Positions 43,936 to 55,519 of a stretch of 64,000 nt of DNA are shown here, one piece after another (the stretch's first letter is position 1; each line of letters starts with the position of its first letter). The stretch spans positions 76,973,684-77,037,683 of the forward strand of contig JAMXIF010001253.1 in the NCBI GenBank assembly GCA_028583685.1. Reading direction: 5' to 3'. This DNA comes from Petaurus breviceps papuanus. Lineage: Eukaryota; Chordata; Mammalia; Diprotodontia; Petauridae. Made by a program: the position numbers and the translations under genes. The notes under the pieces are model-generated. The model saw nothing but the letters and a program-made list of their open reading frames with translations. It had not been told where the DNA came from and ran no database searches.

Positions 43936-44109
43936 CATACTCAGAGATAAATTAATTTCCTAAGTTTAGAAAGTGTTTATTTCTTCAGTAATGGTTTTGA
44001 ATATATATATACATATGTATATATTTACATATATTAAATACATGTATACACAAATACACATGTTAGTATAGTTGGTTGGCTTGATAAAAATGGAATTTGT
44101 GTAATTTTA

Positions 44110-44335
44110 CAGATATTTAGTTGATATGTGCTAGGTATTCAATGGTACAATGGATTAAAATGCTGGATTTGGAGTCAAAGTACCTTGGTTCAAATTCTAG
44201 CTTTGCTACTTACTACCTGTATGACCTTAAGAAAATCTCATAACTTCTTTGGGTCTCAGTTTGCTCATCTTTAAAATGACAAAATTGGACTTCATGACCT
44301 CTTGAGGTTCATTCATCTCTAAATCTATGATCCTA
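44110..44335 (+). mobile_element. Mar1-type CORE-SINE, full length
   Basis: 'caatggtacaatggattaaaa', 'ggagtcaaagtaccttggttc', 'ctacctgtatgacctt', 'cagtttgctcatc' and the CR1/L3-like tail 'ggacttcatgacctcttgagg' to 'atctatgatcct'. Confidence 0.85.
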
Positions 44336-45258
44336 ACCAGGGTCATTGATTTCCAAAATATTTTACAATGAGTCTACAATCTGAAGAAATCTAGTATGCA
44401 ATGGAATGTAGGCTGCTCTAGAATGAGCAACCATCAGTCTCCAAGTTGTATGTAAACCTCAGTTTCCTTTAGGTCCCCCCCTCCCTATTTATTTATTTAT
44501 TTGTTTGTTTTTGCAAATCCTGCCTTATTATATTCCATGTAGATCAAATTTGGGGGAAGCAGAAGGATCTTCATTGATATTTTTATCTTTGTGGTTCTAC
44601 CATTCAGGATCTTTAACATTTCTCAGAAAAGTCTGATAGATTTAATCTCCCTGTACCACTCCACCCTGTGAGCATTATGGATAAAACCTATCAATCTTCT
44701 CTTTTTGCAGGTTGCCACCATTCTCTTTTTGCTTTACTTCTTTAAGAACCTTTCCCTTTTCTCTCTTTTTAGAAATCCCTTCCAGTTACATGTTACCACA
44801 CATTGGGGTGAACACACTTTATTTTTCCCAGTTACTTAAATGGAAAATGAAAAAGGAAGATTAAAAATAAAGACTTCACCAAATAAGCACCTATTCCACA
44901 AAATACTATGTTCTATGGAGTTTTTGGTCTGCAAAGTGTAAACGCACTAAGGAAGAGATCTATTAGTAATTTAGATTTGAAATGATCTATATTTGTAACA
45001 TTTACAATAGCAAAAGAAACACATGAGATAAGACTTTGAGAACTTGGCTTAGAATTGACAAAGACAGGATAAAAGCAGAACCAATACCCATTTGGGAAAG
45101 GTTTTGTTTGTCCTGTTTATTTGAAATCACTGCCAATAGTCTTAATTATTTTGAATAAAAATTCTCCAAATTTGGACTGAGAAAGATGTGCTTACCACAA
45201 ATAATGTGGTTTCTGCATATGGGCAATGATGTACTGTGTATATGTAAGCATTTGAGAG
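44336..45258. other. Unassigned stretch
   Basis: Nothing recognised apart from a short (TTTA)n/(TTTG)n run near 44485. Confidence 0.4.
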
Positions 45259-45259
45259 T

Positions 45260-45400
45260 CAGGGTGGCATACTGCATAGACAGCTGGCCTCAGAGACAGG
45301 AAGACCTGGTTTTAAGTTGAAAATCTGATACATATTGCCTATCGTCCTCAGCAAGTCATTAACTTCCCAGGCAATTCCTTAAGACTAGAAGTTGTAGAGA
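45260..45400 (+). mobile_element. MIR/Mar1-type SINE, degenerate
   Basis: 'gtggcatactgcatagacagc', 'ggcctcagagacaggaagacc' and 'ctcagcaagtcattaac'. Confidence 0.6.
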
Positions 45401-46789
45401 AGGTACCCATGTACATTGGCAGATGAAATTCCTCGATAGGAGCTCTCCAATACTAAAGAAATCACAAACGTAGTCCAAAGAAAAATGTGTAAGCCCACAT
45501 AGTAGTACTAAAGTACATTGAAGGGAGAGTCTGGGATTGTGTTAGTGGCTTGGAGAAAACATAGTGTTAATCAATCAGCTTCCTCAATTACAGACTCTAC
45601 TACTTAAAAGCACATTACACTATATAGCATGCTATATAATGTATTTTGTAATCGATATGAAGTCTGCAAATTGCTCAGTACATCAGAAAATGTTTCTTCT
45701 CATATAGTCTGGAGTCCCATTTTAGAGAAGTAATTTCACACAAGGATGAATAATGTGATCATACAATGAGTTGGGGAACACTCATACAACAAAGTGTGAC
45801 AGAAGATTTGATCGAAATGTAAGACCTACATTTCTATTAGTAGATATGAAATACACAGATGTTTCACTGGTCAAGTGATGATTTTCAGATTGGCTGGTGA
45901 TTTGTCTTCTATTGGGGATGAGAGGAGTGAAAACTTCAGCTTATTAAAAACCTGTGTTTCTTTCCTTTTTTCTTTAATCTTTACCGTATCCTTCATTAAG
46001 ATCCTGGAAGAGCCTACCCTCAGTTAAAATAGAAGCTTCCCATGGCTGAGAAGACATTGGATGCAAGAGTTAAAAGTCCAATTTACTGACAACCACATAG
46101 CCATGAAAAGAGTATAATTATAAGCAGGAATAATGACACGATGTACCACAGATTGAAAAGATATGAAATCACATATCTTTCCATGGATTACAAGTAGAAG
46201 CATGAACTCAGACAAACTGTGGATTACATTGATTCTAGTATCATCAGAGAGAGCCAGATTCAGTGAGAATCTTTTTTTCCCTGCACTACATTTATGAGTA
46301 TTATTGCTGATGGAGATCTATTCACTCTATTATAGTATTTCACTTTCTAAACCCTATTCAATCCACTTTGATTCAATAAATATGTTGCTCATTAGAGTTC
46401 AGATATCTAGCCAATGTCAACCAGGGCTAGCTGCTGCTCTAATGAATGATGCCCTTAAAATTGTTAGGGTCAGATATTAAAATTATGTTTTCATATACTC
46501 CACTTGAGGGAAAGATGTATCCCAGAAATACTTTGCATGGCTGTGTCCTTGTGCCTTTAAATCCACTTAGCTGTGTCCATAAATTATACTTTTACCTCCG
46601 CAGCCAAGTACCTTTGCCTTATTTGATCTTGAGGATGAGTTAGTGTGCACCAGGCTCCTTAACAGAGTTGTACAAAGCAAATGAAAAAAGCCTCCCGGAC
46701 AGACTCTGGAAGTTTGATGTGGGAAGAATAGTATTATTGGCCACATGGAGGTAATGTGTGAATTGAGAAACCTAGTGCCTTGTAACAAA
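45401..46789. other. Unassigned stretch
   Basis: Nothing recognised. Small frames at 46024-46215, 46446-46643 and 46567-46818 lack domain signatures. Confidence 0.4.
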
Positions 46790-47045
46790 GTAACATCAAT
46801 GACAACAATGACTAACATTTTTATAGTGTTTTAAAGTTTCCAAAAAACATATATAGGTTATATCATTTGAACCATAGAACAACTATGTGAGGAAGGAAAG
46901 AGAGGTATGCTTATTCCCATTATACAGGGGAGAAAATTGAAGCTCAGAGAGTTTAAGTGACTTATCCATGATCACACAGCTAGAAAAAGTCAGATTCAAA
47001 CCTAGGTTTGTCTTTCTCTAAACCTAGTAACCTATCCAGCATTGT
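46790..47045 (-). mobile_element. MIR/Ther-1 type CORE-SINE
   Basis: Antisense tail 'actaacatttttatagtg', 'tatatcatttgaaccatagaac', core 'gaagctcagagagtttaagtg' and 'gatcacacagctag' are in order. Confidence 0.75.
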
Positions 47046-47182
47046 CTCTGTATGTTGTATGCAGTAGCTAAGCAATAAAATGTCTGCTGACATAATCTGC
47101 TAATTAACTCCAATATATATTAGATTAACAAAATATATTAGATTGACATTTTATTACAATATATAAATATATTTTTAAAATC

Positions 47183-47198
47183 TGTCTATCTATCTATC

Positions 47199-47239
<41 letters not shown>

Positions 47240-47253
47240 GGAATTTCCATCTG

Positions 47254-47294
<41 letters not shown>

Positions 47295-47300
47295 GGAGCT
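47183..47300 (+). repeat. Compound microsatellite (ATCT)n and (AT)n
   Basis: About 12 ATCT units, a short unique gap, then two (AT)n runs. A second, weaker CTGT/CTAT run follows to about 47345 and borders unit B of the local duplication. Confidence 0.95.
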
Positions 47301-47345
47301 CCATATCCATATCTATTTACCTATCTGTCTGTCTATCTGTCTATC

Positions 47346-47640
47346 GCTCAGGAGAGACTAGGTCTAGATATATAGATCTGGGACTCATTGGTATAGGGAT
47401 GACAATTGAACCCAAGGGTGATTATTAGCACTCATTGCATGCAACCTTGGTCTGTAGAAGTCCTGGATACTAAAGGTAAACCATCTACCACTGGTGTTCT
47501 CTTCATTTTTTTGGTTGAGTTCCTTCTAGTTTTACTGAGTACATATGCTAAATGTATCATTAGGGAATCAGTACATATTTTGGGAGCACAAACAAGATGC
47601 AGTTTATACTATTTTAGGCAATATATACTTAATATAACTC
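47346..47640 (+). repeat. Local duplication, unit B
   Basis: Counterpart of 43070-43360. Its left edge is the microsatellite and its right edge an L2 3' end. It keeps only the last roughly 75 bp of the antisense L2 piece that unit A has in full, so the copied segment did not follow repeat boundaries. Confidence 0.8.
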
Positions 47641-47644
47641 TCTA

Positions 47645-47805
47645 TATTTTCTTTATACATACCTAGTTGTTTACATGTTGCCTCTCCCACTATTTTGAGA
47701 ACTTCTTGAGAACAGGGACTGTGTTCTGCCTTTCTTTGAATCCCTGTCACTTTGTACAGGGCCTGACACATAGTTGGTGCTTAATAAATGTTCATTGACT
47801 AAGTA
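47645..47805 (+). mobile_element. L2 LINE 3' end
   Basis: 'gtttacatgttgcctctccc', 'gaacttcttgagaacaggga', 'cctgacacatagttggtg' and 'cttaataaatgttcattgac'. Confidence 0.75.
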
Positions 47806-48184
47806 TAGAGTAGGTAAATGAATGAAATAATGAGTGAGCATGGTCTAATTGCTGCCAACTTGAATGTTATTCTCAAATTTATGTTTCAGAATTGTCACCA
47901 ATTTTGGGGAAAATGGAACATGAAATTTAAGAAAGTATGTAGTAATCTGGTTGCATTTTCATTTATGCATTTGTTTGTGCTATTGTCCATGTCTGAATTA
48001 TTCTGTTTTTTAGCTTTCTGTTGATGGAGATGGTAAAAAAATTAAGGAGCCCAAATACACACACACATATAAATATATATGTAACATCTATTTGTACCAT
48101 TCTAGCCCTGGGCACAACATTTACTCCTTAAGGTGCTGCTGTTATGATATGCATACAACTACCTATGGAATATGATTTCAGAGG
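47806..48184. other. Unassigned stretch
   Basis: Nothing recognised apart from a short (AC)n/(AT)n near 48055. Confidence 0.35.
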
Positions 48185-48446
48185 TATTACAGGAACGAAA
48201 GAAACATGTATTAAATGCTAAACATTTTAGAAATGTTATTTCATTTGATCCTCAGCAAAACCCTCGGAGGTAGGTGATATTATTATCCCTACTTCACAAT
48301 TAGAGAAACTGAGGTAGATAAAGATTAAGTGACTTGCCCACGATCACACAGCTAGTGTGTGTCTGAGATCAGATTAGAACTCAGGTCTTTCTGCCTCCAG
48401 GTCCAGTGTTTTATCCACTGTGTTGCCTAGCTGTCTCAGAAGCCCA
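48185..48446 (-). mobile_element. MIR/Ther-1 type CORE-SINE, full length
   Basis: Antisense tail 'gttatttcatttgatcctcag', 'aggtaggtgatattattatcc', core 'gattaagtgacttgcccacg', and head 'tttatccactgtgttgcctagc'. Confidence 0.85.
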
Positions 48447-48849
48447 GGTTCAGAAAAGAATTCTCCTCCTCTGCTACTGATTTAAACTTTAAATTATGTC
48501 CTTCATCCCTTAGTTTGAGCCTCTGATGCCCATTGAAATGAAATCCATCTAGAAAATGATATTTCAAACTATCAGTCTTTTGTAATTTAGTTGGAATAAA
48601 GTATATAAAAGGTGACTTAAAAACTTGGAGGGAAATAGCAGAAAGAGTCTAAAGATTTTAGGCAAGTGGGAGAAGTTCTGCAAAAGGAAAATAGGTACAA
48701 AAAAAAGGATATTTGAGGGTATCCTTTAAGATACGTCTATTACTTCACAATCTTGTCTAGGAATTAGCCTTTGTCTTCAGAGGGAAAAAAGATAGTCTGG
48801 TAAAGATTACTTCAAAATTAGCATTATGCTTTTCCTATTCATAGGTTCA

Positions 48850-49005
48850 CAAGTTTAGAACTGAAAAACACTTTAACAGTATTAAATTCAGCTCCTTTGT
48901 TTTACAGACAAGGAAACTGATGCCCAAAGACACTGAGATACTCATTAAGGGTCACGGACAGTAAAGAAAAGATCTAATATTTGAATCTCATGTCCTTCTT
49001 ATCAA
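48850..49005 (-). mobile_element. MIR-type SINE fragment
   Basis: 'cagacaaggaaactgatgccc' and 'tcattaagggtcacgg' correspond to a diverged antisense MIR core. Confidence 0.5.
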
Positions 49006-51737
49006 AATATAAAAAAATTCAACCAGAAGCAAACAGATTTGCTAGCTAATATTCTCTTTACTGCTGAACAGACTAGTGAAATGGCTGATTTTTATAACTG
49101 AATAAACTTATTTGAATATGTGCTCCCCTTTCTTTGGTAGTTTTACTGAGAGAATCTTTGGGAGAACTCAAGTGGAACAAAGAATGACAATGAAGACACT
49201 CCATATTGTTCTAATAGCTATCTATATTTTTATAAAGGCTTTTAGGCCATGTAATTTTCCAAATTACATTTGGAAATTCTATATGATTAAAAATGATGTT
49301 CTTATTTTTTTTATGGGTTGATATTATATCCTTGAACAATAGTTTTGTCCTGGATAATGTTCTTTTCCAGCCCAGTTTATTTTGTTGATTTCCAGGCTAT
49401 GGATGGAGGAGGTGTCTATATTTGTCATATGGAAACTTTTCATATATTAATTTATTGTCATTTATTATAATTAATAGTTAGGAGATATTGTCCCCAACAA
49501 TAGCTTCCTGAAGATAAAACTTTTTAAGGACATAGAACAGAGAGTAGAGGGTATAGTTCTATCAGAAACATATGATGAACATCATTCCATAGATGGTGGC
49601 AAATTCTTTGTAATTTCAGTAGTTACAGAGAAATGGACCATCAGCATTGAGATAAAGGTCATTATGTATTATTCCTAACTGGCCCAGCTGTTGTTACTAG
49701 CTTCTGCCTAAAGGGGTATTGAGAGTCTTGGTCAGAAAACCAGTCCATGAGGATAGCTGGGAATAAATGGATAAAAAGGACCCAGAACAGACAGGGAAGA
49801 GGAATAAATTGAGAGCAGGTACCAAATAGAGTTGTGGTCTTTAAGCAGGTCTTAAATTTAATGATCTGTAACAACCCAGAATCCAGGAATGTAACCCCAA
49901 ATTCTTGAAACACAGGAATCCAGGGGTTTTGGATGCGTTCTACAGAGCTAGTGGCCAGAGGATATCTTTGGATATTTTGTGCAGTGAGATATCTCCTTTT
50001 TAAGATCTCATGCATATGCAGTGCTGGCTCTCCAACAAGTATCATCTGGATCTGACATTATGGAATCTTGAGACTTTGCATCATGCCATATGTCATAAAA
50101 AGTTGAGAAATATATCCAAGACATAGAGCCAAAAAGGCTTCAGTGGCCTGGGAACTTATCTGAAAGTAAGTTCCTCTGGAAATCTATTGACTACAGTTAA
50201 GATTGAAAAAAAGAACTGTTTATTAAAGGTAAGCTTAATGTACAAAATAATAATAGTGTAGTTTCATAATAAAAAGAGAATGTGTCAAAGTCATATATAT
50301 TCAATGGCAAAATGTATGAAATACGCGATTTCCAAAAATGGAAAATATAATGCTCATTCAAAAGTCTTACAGATGTAAAAATTTGTAAGTTTTGTTGAAT
50401 AAACCAATTTATATAGTAATTTTACTTTGTCGCAATTAATTTTCTATACTTTTGCTTATGTAATTTGCTATATTCTTTACAAGACATAGTCACGTACCTA
50501 GAAGGGATTTCTACCCAAATGTCTCAGGAAAATGCTATTGCTAAGTAAATAGCAAGTGTTGGCTCTCTCTCTTTCCCCAACCCCAGTTAATAGTGCCTGG
50601 GGTCCCAGAAAATGGGAATCAAACATAGATGGGATTTTTTTTCATCAACAAGATGAAACTGAGTGTGTTCCAAGACTATAAAACTTGAAATTTAAAGACT
50701 AGCTTCTCTATTTTGTGCTTTTGGCAAAATGTCAGTTAAGGGGCACCTGAGGATAGCAGTTTCTGGTTTCTCTACTTTTTATTTTTCCAATTGAAAATAC
50801 TGAAAATTCCTGAAAACAGATAAGAATTTAATGACAAAAGAAATTGATTTCAAAACTCTTACTTGGCCCTGAGCCTGTTAATAAAAGAAGCTAGCAATCT
50901 GGCTAGAACCTTCATTTAAACACTGTCATCTTTTTGTGTAAAGACTAATCAATCTGCTCTTAAAAAGAAGCACAGTTATTACAGAAATGAAGTTACAGGT
51001 GAAAAGAAAGGGAAACTGTATTACATAATCAAGAAAAGATTAACAGGTCATCAAGTGGCATAAGTGGCAGCTTTATCTGTCCTGAAGTGATGGGACAGGC
51101 TTTTGTACCCACAGAAATGGTTTGTTAACTATTGATCACTTAAGTGCCTTGACCTTTCATCATCTTTGCACTGAACATGTTTAGTAGCTGGGGTACTTTT
51201 CTTTCACATATTGGGCCCCTAGATTAGTTGCCATATTTTCAAGGTTGTTTTTGGGTCAACATCCACTAAAAACCATTTGCTCATGAACTCAGGAATAAAA
51301 ACTGATGTTTCCTTTTTTCCCCTCTATTCATCTGAAGGACACAATTAGTTTAAGCAAAAAACATTTAGTGAAATAACATTGAAAAACCACTGTATAATTT
51401 TCCCCTTATAAACCTAGGATACCACCTCATCCCGCAGCTTCCCACACTATTAGTAGGCTGAGTGAATATGCCTAGGGACACTTATGTATGGAATATGTGT
51501 GTGACCAGGACACATATATGAAGGGATAACTCATACTTCAAAAACTCCAGAACCATTGATGTCCTCTGGTGATCTCATGATGTGTTTTTCATTGGGGCTG
51601 TTCCCTACTGGATGTGGCATACATAACAGGTGAATTTCTCCACTAGTTGCTATTCTGTTTATTCTTATGATGACTGATGGGCATGAAAGTTTTTTACTCA
51701 GTCATGTTCCATGCTACAACTTCTAGGCTTCATTTTG
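49006..51737. other. Long unassigned stretch
   Basis: About 2.7 kb without recognised repeats. A 127-residue minus-strand frame (49662-50045) contains a hydrophobic stretch (LPCLFWVLFIHLFPAILMDW) but no family I know. As the longest apparently unique DNA here it is a place to look for host regulatory sequence. Confidence 0.4.
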
Positions 51738-51757
51738 TGTGTGTGTGTGTGTGTGTG
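51738..51757 (+). repeat. (GT)n microsatellite
   Basis: About ten GT units directly at the edge of the LTR-like segment. Confidence 0.9.
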
Positions 51758-52090
51758 CTTCAAGTAGGCCTTCTGTAATGGTAATGGGAATTTGAAGATC
51801 TTCCCTGACCCTTAACAAGCCTAAGGGAATTTGAAGACCTTCCCTGCTTTGAAAATGTATTCCTCAGGGGTGGCCAGGTGGCTCAGCGAGTAAGAGCACC
51901 GGCTCCAGTGTCGGGATGACCTGGATCAAATCCGGGCTCAGATACTCAGCACCACACCCAGAAATAATAACTGGCCGTGTAACCTTGAGCAAGTTACTTA
52001 ACCCCAATTGCTTAAAAAAAAAAAAGTATTCCTCCCCCTAAGAGACTGAATGTAATCACATGGAGCCTGTAGTGGGAGGGATTTGTTGAA
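51758..52090 (+). mobile_element. LTR-like fossil, partial
   Basis: 'ctgtaatggtaatggg', two copies of 'gggaatttgaaga' (about 51788 and 51826), and 'gaatgtaatcacatggagcc' (about 52048) correspond to the upstream part of the LTRs at 12.7 and 35.2 kb. It ends where the next LTR begins, so either that LTR inserted into it or this is a longer LTR variant. A SINE splits it. Confidence 0.5.
51866..52025 (+). mobile_element. Young-subfamily tRNA-derived SINE
   Basis: Same subfamily as 21246 and 53065 ('cagcgagtaagagcaccgg', 'gtcgggatgacctgg', 'aactggccgtgtaacc'). GTATTCCTC at 51857-51865 and 52026-52034 is its target duplication. Confidence 0.92.
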
Positions 52091-52303
52091 GTGTGGAGTA
52101 GTGTAATGGCAAGCAAAGAAATACTTAGCACGTTATTTCAGCTATTTAATTATTTAGCACTTTGTTTCAGTTCAAGTTTCTTTTAAGCCTTGGGCATGAC
52201 TATATCAAGTCATTAAGAGACAGAACTTGTGAACCCCATAACTTGTGAACTCCTGTTGCTGATGTAACAGGAAGGTGCAGAACAGGGAGGAGCTAAATGA
52301 CCA

Positions 52304-52310
52304 TATATAA
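52304..52310 (+). promoter_or_regulatory. LTR TATA-like box
   Basis: CATATATAAGGAG sits about 215 bp inside the LTR, in the usual U3 position. Function is inferred from position only. Confidence 0.5.
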
Positions 52311-53064
52311 GGAGAAACCCATGCTGGGAAAGGGCAGAACTGAGAAGAGAGCACCTGTGGTGGCAGAATTGAGAAGAGGAACTTTGTGGTGGCCAGGCAC
52401 TCTGTTTGTCTGTTCTGTTTGTGTTGATTTTTGTTCGTGATACTTTGTACAGAAGCTCTGGGACCTTACTGGAAGCCCTGAAAGAGAATTTTCTTGTTGT
52501 CTGTTTATAGAAGTCTTGGAGACTTGAGAGTTTTGGAGGCCCTGAGACTGTACTGAGATTTGTTTTGAGTTTTCAGACCTTGTATGTGGGTATGTGTTGA
52601 TTTCACAGGGAGATAGTGAATTGATGATGGTGCCAGCAATGTGCATGAATGTTGTTTTGGCTCTGTTAAGCTTTGTCTTCCCAGGAACAGAAACTGTGAA
52701 GGACTTACGGTGGACTAGGCACTGTGAGATTCAATATGGAATAGGAACTGGATGAGGAACTGGACAAGAAACTGGACTAGGATCTGGACAAGGACCTGAG
52801 AGCTGCCTACCTTTGAATCCAGGTGACAGCTGGGTAAATTCAAGCAGAAGCTGGGACCATGGAAGAGAAACCATGGAATTTGGGAGCCAGCCTCAAGTCA
52901 AGATGAAAAGACCTCTCCTTGGGTACTTAGTGCTGATTGATAAGTTCATGACTTACTGTGATGTAGGGGTGGGACAACTTTGTACTCTCTATTTTGTACC
53001 TCTTAAGGATGATTGAGTTAAGGGTGATTGGAAACTAATCTCCAATTAAGAAGAAGACTTTTCT

Positions 53065-53216
53065 GGGGCAGCCAGGTGGCTCAGTGAGTAAGAGCACTGG
53101 CCCCAGAGTCGGGAGACCTGGGATCGAATCCGGGCTCAGATACTTAGCACCACACCCAGAAATAACTGTCCGTGTAACCTTGAGCAAGTTACCTAACCCC
53201 ATTTGCTTAAAAAAAA
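53065..53216 (+). mobile_element. Young-subfamily tRNA-derived SINE in the LTR
   Basis: Head GGGGCAGCCAGGTGGCTCAG, B-box GGATCGAATCC and poly-A. A perfect 14-bp duplication AAGAAGACTTTTCT lies at 53051-53064 and 53217-53230. Confidence 0.95.
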
Positions 53217-53560
53217 AAGAAGACTTTTCTGATTGAAAAATTAAGACAATGTGACCTAGGGGTGGAGAATTTTGACCTTTGTACTTTGTGTCCTTTAAGG
53301 AGGATTGCTCCTTAAGGATGATTGAGTTAAGGACTTACTGAATGATATCTTTTGCTTAAAACTATGTGGCCATTTTGGTGAAAACTATGTGGTCACTTTA
53401 GTGATAGCTTGTTATAACACTGTGAATACTGTACTTTGGTTTCTGTGAATGTTTTTCTTTAATTTACTGCTGAATAAACAGAGAGTCCACTATACTATGT
53501 AATCAGAATCTTAAAGCTGTCCAAAGCAGCAATCCTCTGGAAATCTGCTCATGCTTGGCT

Positions 53561-54318
53561 TTCCAAGCAGGGCCCACAGGAAGCTGGGAGTCAGAGGAAG
53601 CTAGACACGGTTGGGAGGAGAGGGAGATTTTGAGGGAGACAGATAGGCTTGTGAGTAAACATTAGTCTTGCGTTGGTTTGTGGGCAGGTTAAAAGATGCT
53701 ATGGTTCTCTGTGCTGTTGTGGCTTATTAACTTCTTTGCTGCTATGATGGAATCAGCTTACTGGTTTGGGGATTTGGTTTTCTGGTGTCTGAATAAATGT
53801 TTTGTTTCTGTTATCTATATGGAGAGTCTATCATATTTTGCAATTGAGCACCCACCATGCAGGTATATTTATAGTGACCATGTGCATTGTGAATATTGCA
53901 TTGGTGCTACATCCTCTCAGTTTTGTTATGCTAGGGAATAGTGGCTAGAATTTCTATCTGATAAGGGCAAACTACAGGTTCTTTGTCTTTGCCACCATAT
54001 AGCCAACAAAAACCAAAAAGAGTGCTCTTGAATTAAGATTTTTTTTGACCCATGTATCTGGACAGAGATTAAAGCTTTCTTTCCAGGCAACTATCCTCAC
54101 TTAGCATTAGACATTCCCAAGAGTTTCTCTGGCTTTGCATTCAAACACCGTATAGCAAAAAGAAACAGGTGAGTTAAGGAGGCAAGTTCGCTATTCTTCA
54201 CCCAAATAACCTTCATTTCCACCTTTTTGATGAATATCTGAAACTAACAAAACCTGATGCTTTGGGGAAGTATGTGACCAGTAAAAACTTTGCTGCCTAC
54301 CTGTACACAGAAGAAAAA
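53561..54318. other. Unassigned stretch after the LTR
   Basis: A second 'tctgaataaatg..gagagtctatcata' near 53788-53835 echoes the LTR poly-A area at 53470, suggesting a duplicated or older LTR end. Otherwise nothing recognised. Confidence 0.3.
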
Positions 54319-54319
54319 T

Positions 54320-54445
54320 ATGGTTATTCCTTTAACAAATATTTGTGAGCATAGGATGACACTATGATTGGTTTCTGACCTGTCAAAGTCTCTGATTTTA
54401 AGGAGCTTATGATCTTATTGGGGAGTTACAACATGAAAAAAGTAG
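54320..54445 (-). mobile_element. L2 LINE 3' fragment
   Basis: 'ttaacaaatatttgtgagc' and 'aaggagcttatgatcttattgg' match the antisense L2 tail. Confidence 0.6.
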
Positions 54446-54850
54446 AGAAATATTACAAGATGCCAGGGCCACTTCACCTTTCATAAATGGCTACCAGGAT
54501 TTCATATCACCTGAAAGTCATCTCAGTGCCCAGAAGACAAAATGAATACTTATAAATGCTTGTTGATTAATTGAGTGATCTAGAAAGAATTCCAATAAAA
54601 AAAACATATGAATGGAAACCCACTATTCGATATGAGTCACTTCAACTAAAATCTTGATTTCTAACTTAATTGTCATTCAGATTTCTAGTTACTTCAGCCA
54701 TCATGAACTTGGGAGGGAATTGGAAAAGGACTTAAAGAATAAAGAAAAATAGCTTTTACAAAGATCATATGCCTTATTACCATGAGAAGTCACTTCCAAG
54801 TCCTCAGACTAAAGCCTGTTGATTTAGTATTGTCAATACAATCTGAAAAA
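54446..54850. other. Unassigned stretch
   Basis: Nothing recognised. Confidence 0.35.
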
Positions 54851-54854
54851 TTAA

Positions 54855-55515
54855 TTTTAGGGTAAGCTGAAGAAACTGGGGATGTTTAGTACAGAGAACA
54901 GTAGGCTTCATGGGGTGTAGAGGGCAGATATTTTGCTGTCTTCAAAATTTTGAAGGACTGAAAGGATGCTTGATATGGTGGGAAGAGAACAGGCCCTGGA
55001 GACAGGAAATCTGGTTCCAGTGTCACTTCTGCTACACACTGCCTATGTGACTCTGGGAAAAATCATTGAACCTTCAGTACCCCAGGCAGAGAAATTGTTG
55101 ATCTGCATTGTTAGAGGAAGCTCTTCTCTGGGAACTTTCTACACTGATAAAATCTCAAACAGAACTCATGATAATGTGGAAGATAGATTGATGGGTTGGA
55201 CTTGGTTTGGTCTCAAAGGGCAGAACAAGGAGGGATAAATGGAAGTCATAATGATTCAGATTTTGACCTAATGTCAAAAACTGCCTAAAGAAGCTTTCCA
55301 AAAGTACTGCTCAAAGCACTGCCCTGAGAGACAGTGGGTTCTGTACATTGGAGTTCTATAAATAATGGCCTGATGGCCACTAGTTTTATTTTTAAATTTT
55401 TGATTTTTTGCTACTAGTCACATATATTATAGTACATATTTCTTTCAGGGTGTGGGTTAGACTAGATGGCTACTGAGGTTTCTCTGAACTCCCACATTAT
55501 TTGCTTCTGTGATTA
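54855..55515 (+). mobile_element. CR1/L3 LINE 3' region, split by a SINE
   Basis: 'gaagaaactggggatgtttag', 'atattttgctgtcttcaa' (54.86-54.96 kb) continue at 55.2 kb with 'ctcaaagggcagaacaagg', 'tttgacctaatgtcaaaaac', 'gagagacagtgggttctg', and end 'gggttagactagatggctactg' plus 'cttctgtgattat', the CR1-type terminal region. Non-coding and old. Confidence 0.65.
54960..55192 (+). mobile_element. Mar1-type CORE-SINE inside the CR1/L3
   Basis: 'ggaagagaacaggccctggag', 'ctacacactgcctatgtgac', 'tctgggaaaaatcattgaac' mark the insert. L3 text resumes after it. Confidence 0.6.
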
Positions 55516-55519
55516 TTAT

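Larger units (their letters stand above)
52091..53560 (+). mobile_element. Endogenous retrovirus LTR fossil (solo type)
   Basis: It opens TGTGGAGTAGTGTAATGGCA and aligns with the minus-strand LTR at 10.76-12.70 kb over its length. A TATA-like box (TATATAA, 52304-52310) and an AATAAA (53473-53478) give a U3 / long R / U5 layout. No retroviral genes adjoin it. The 3' boundary is approximate. A young SINE inside it shows that the LTR is older than that SINE subfamily's activity. Confidence 0.7.

Noticed and set aside
47183-47300. Regularly spaced repeats resembling a CRISPR array
   Set aside because: They are contiguous ATCT/AT microsatellites without spacers, in a eukaryotic genome.
52293-52646. 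117-residue minus-strand frame
   Set aside because: It is antisense to the LTR, with no domain and no family match.
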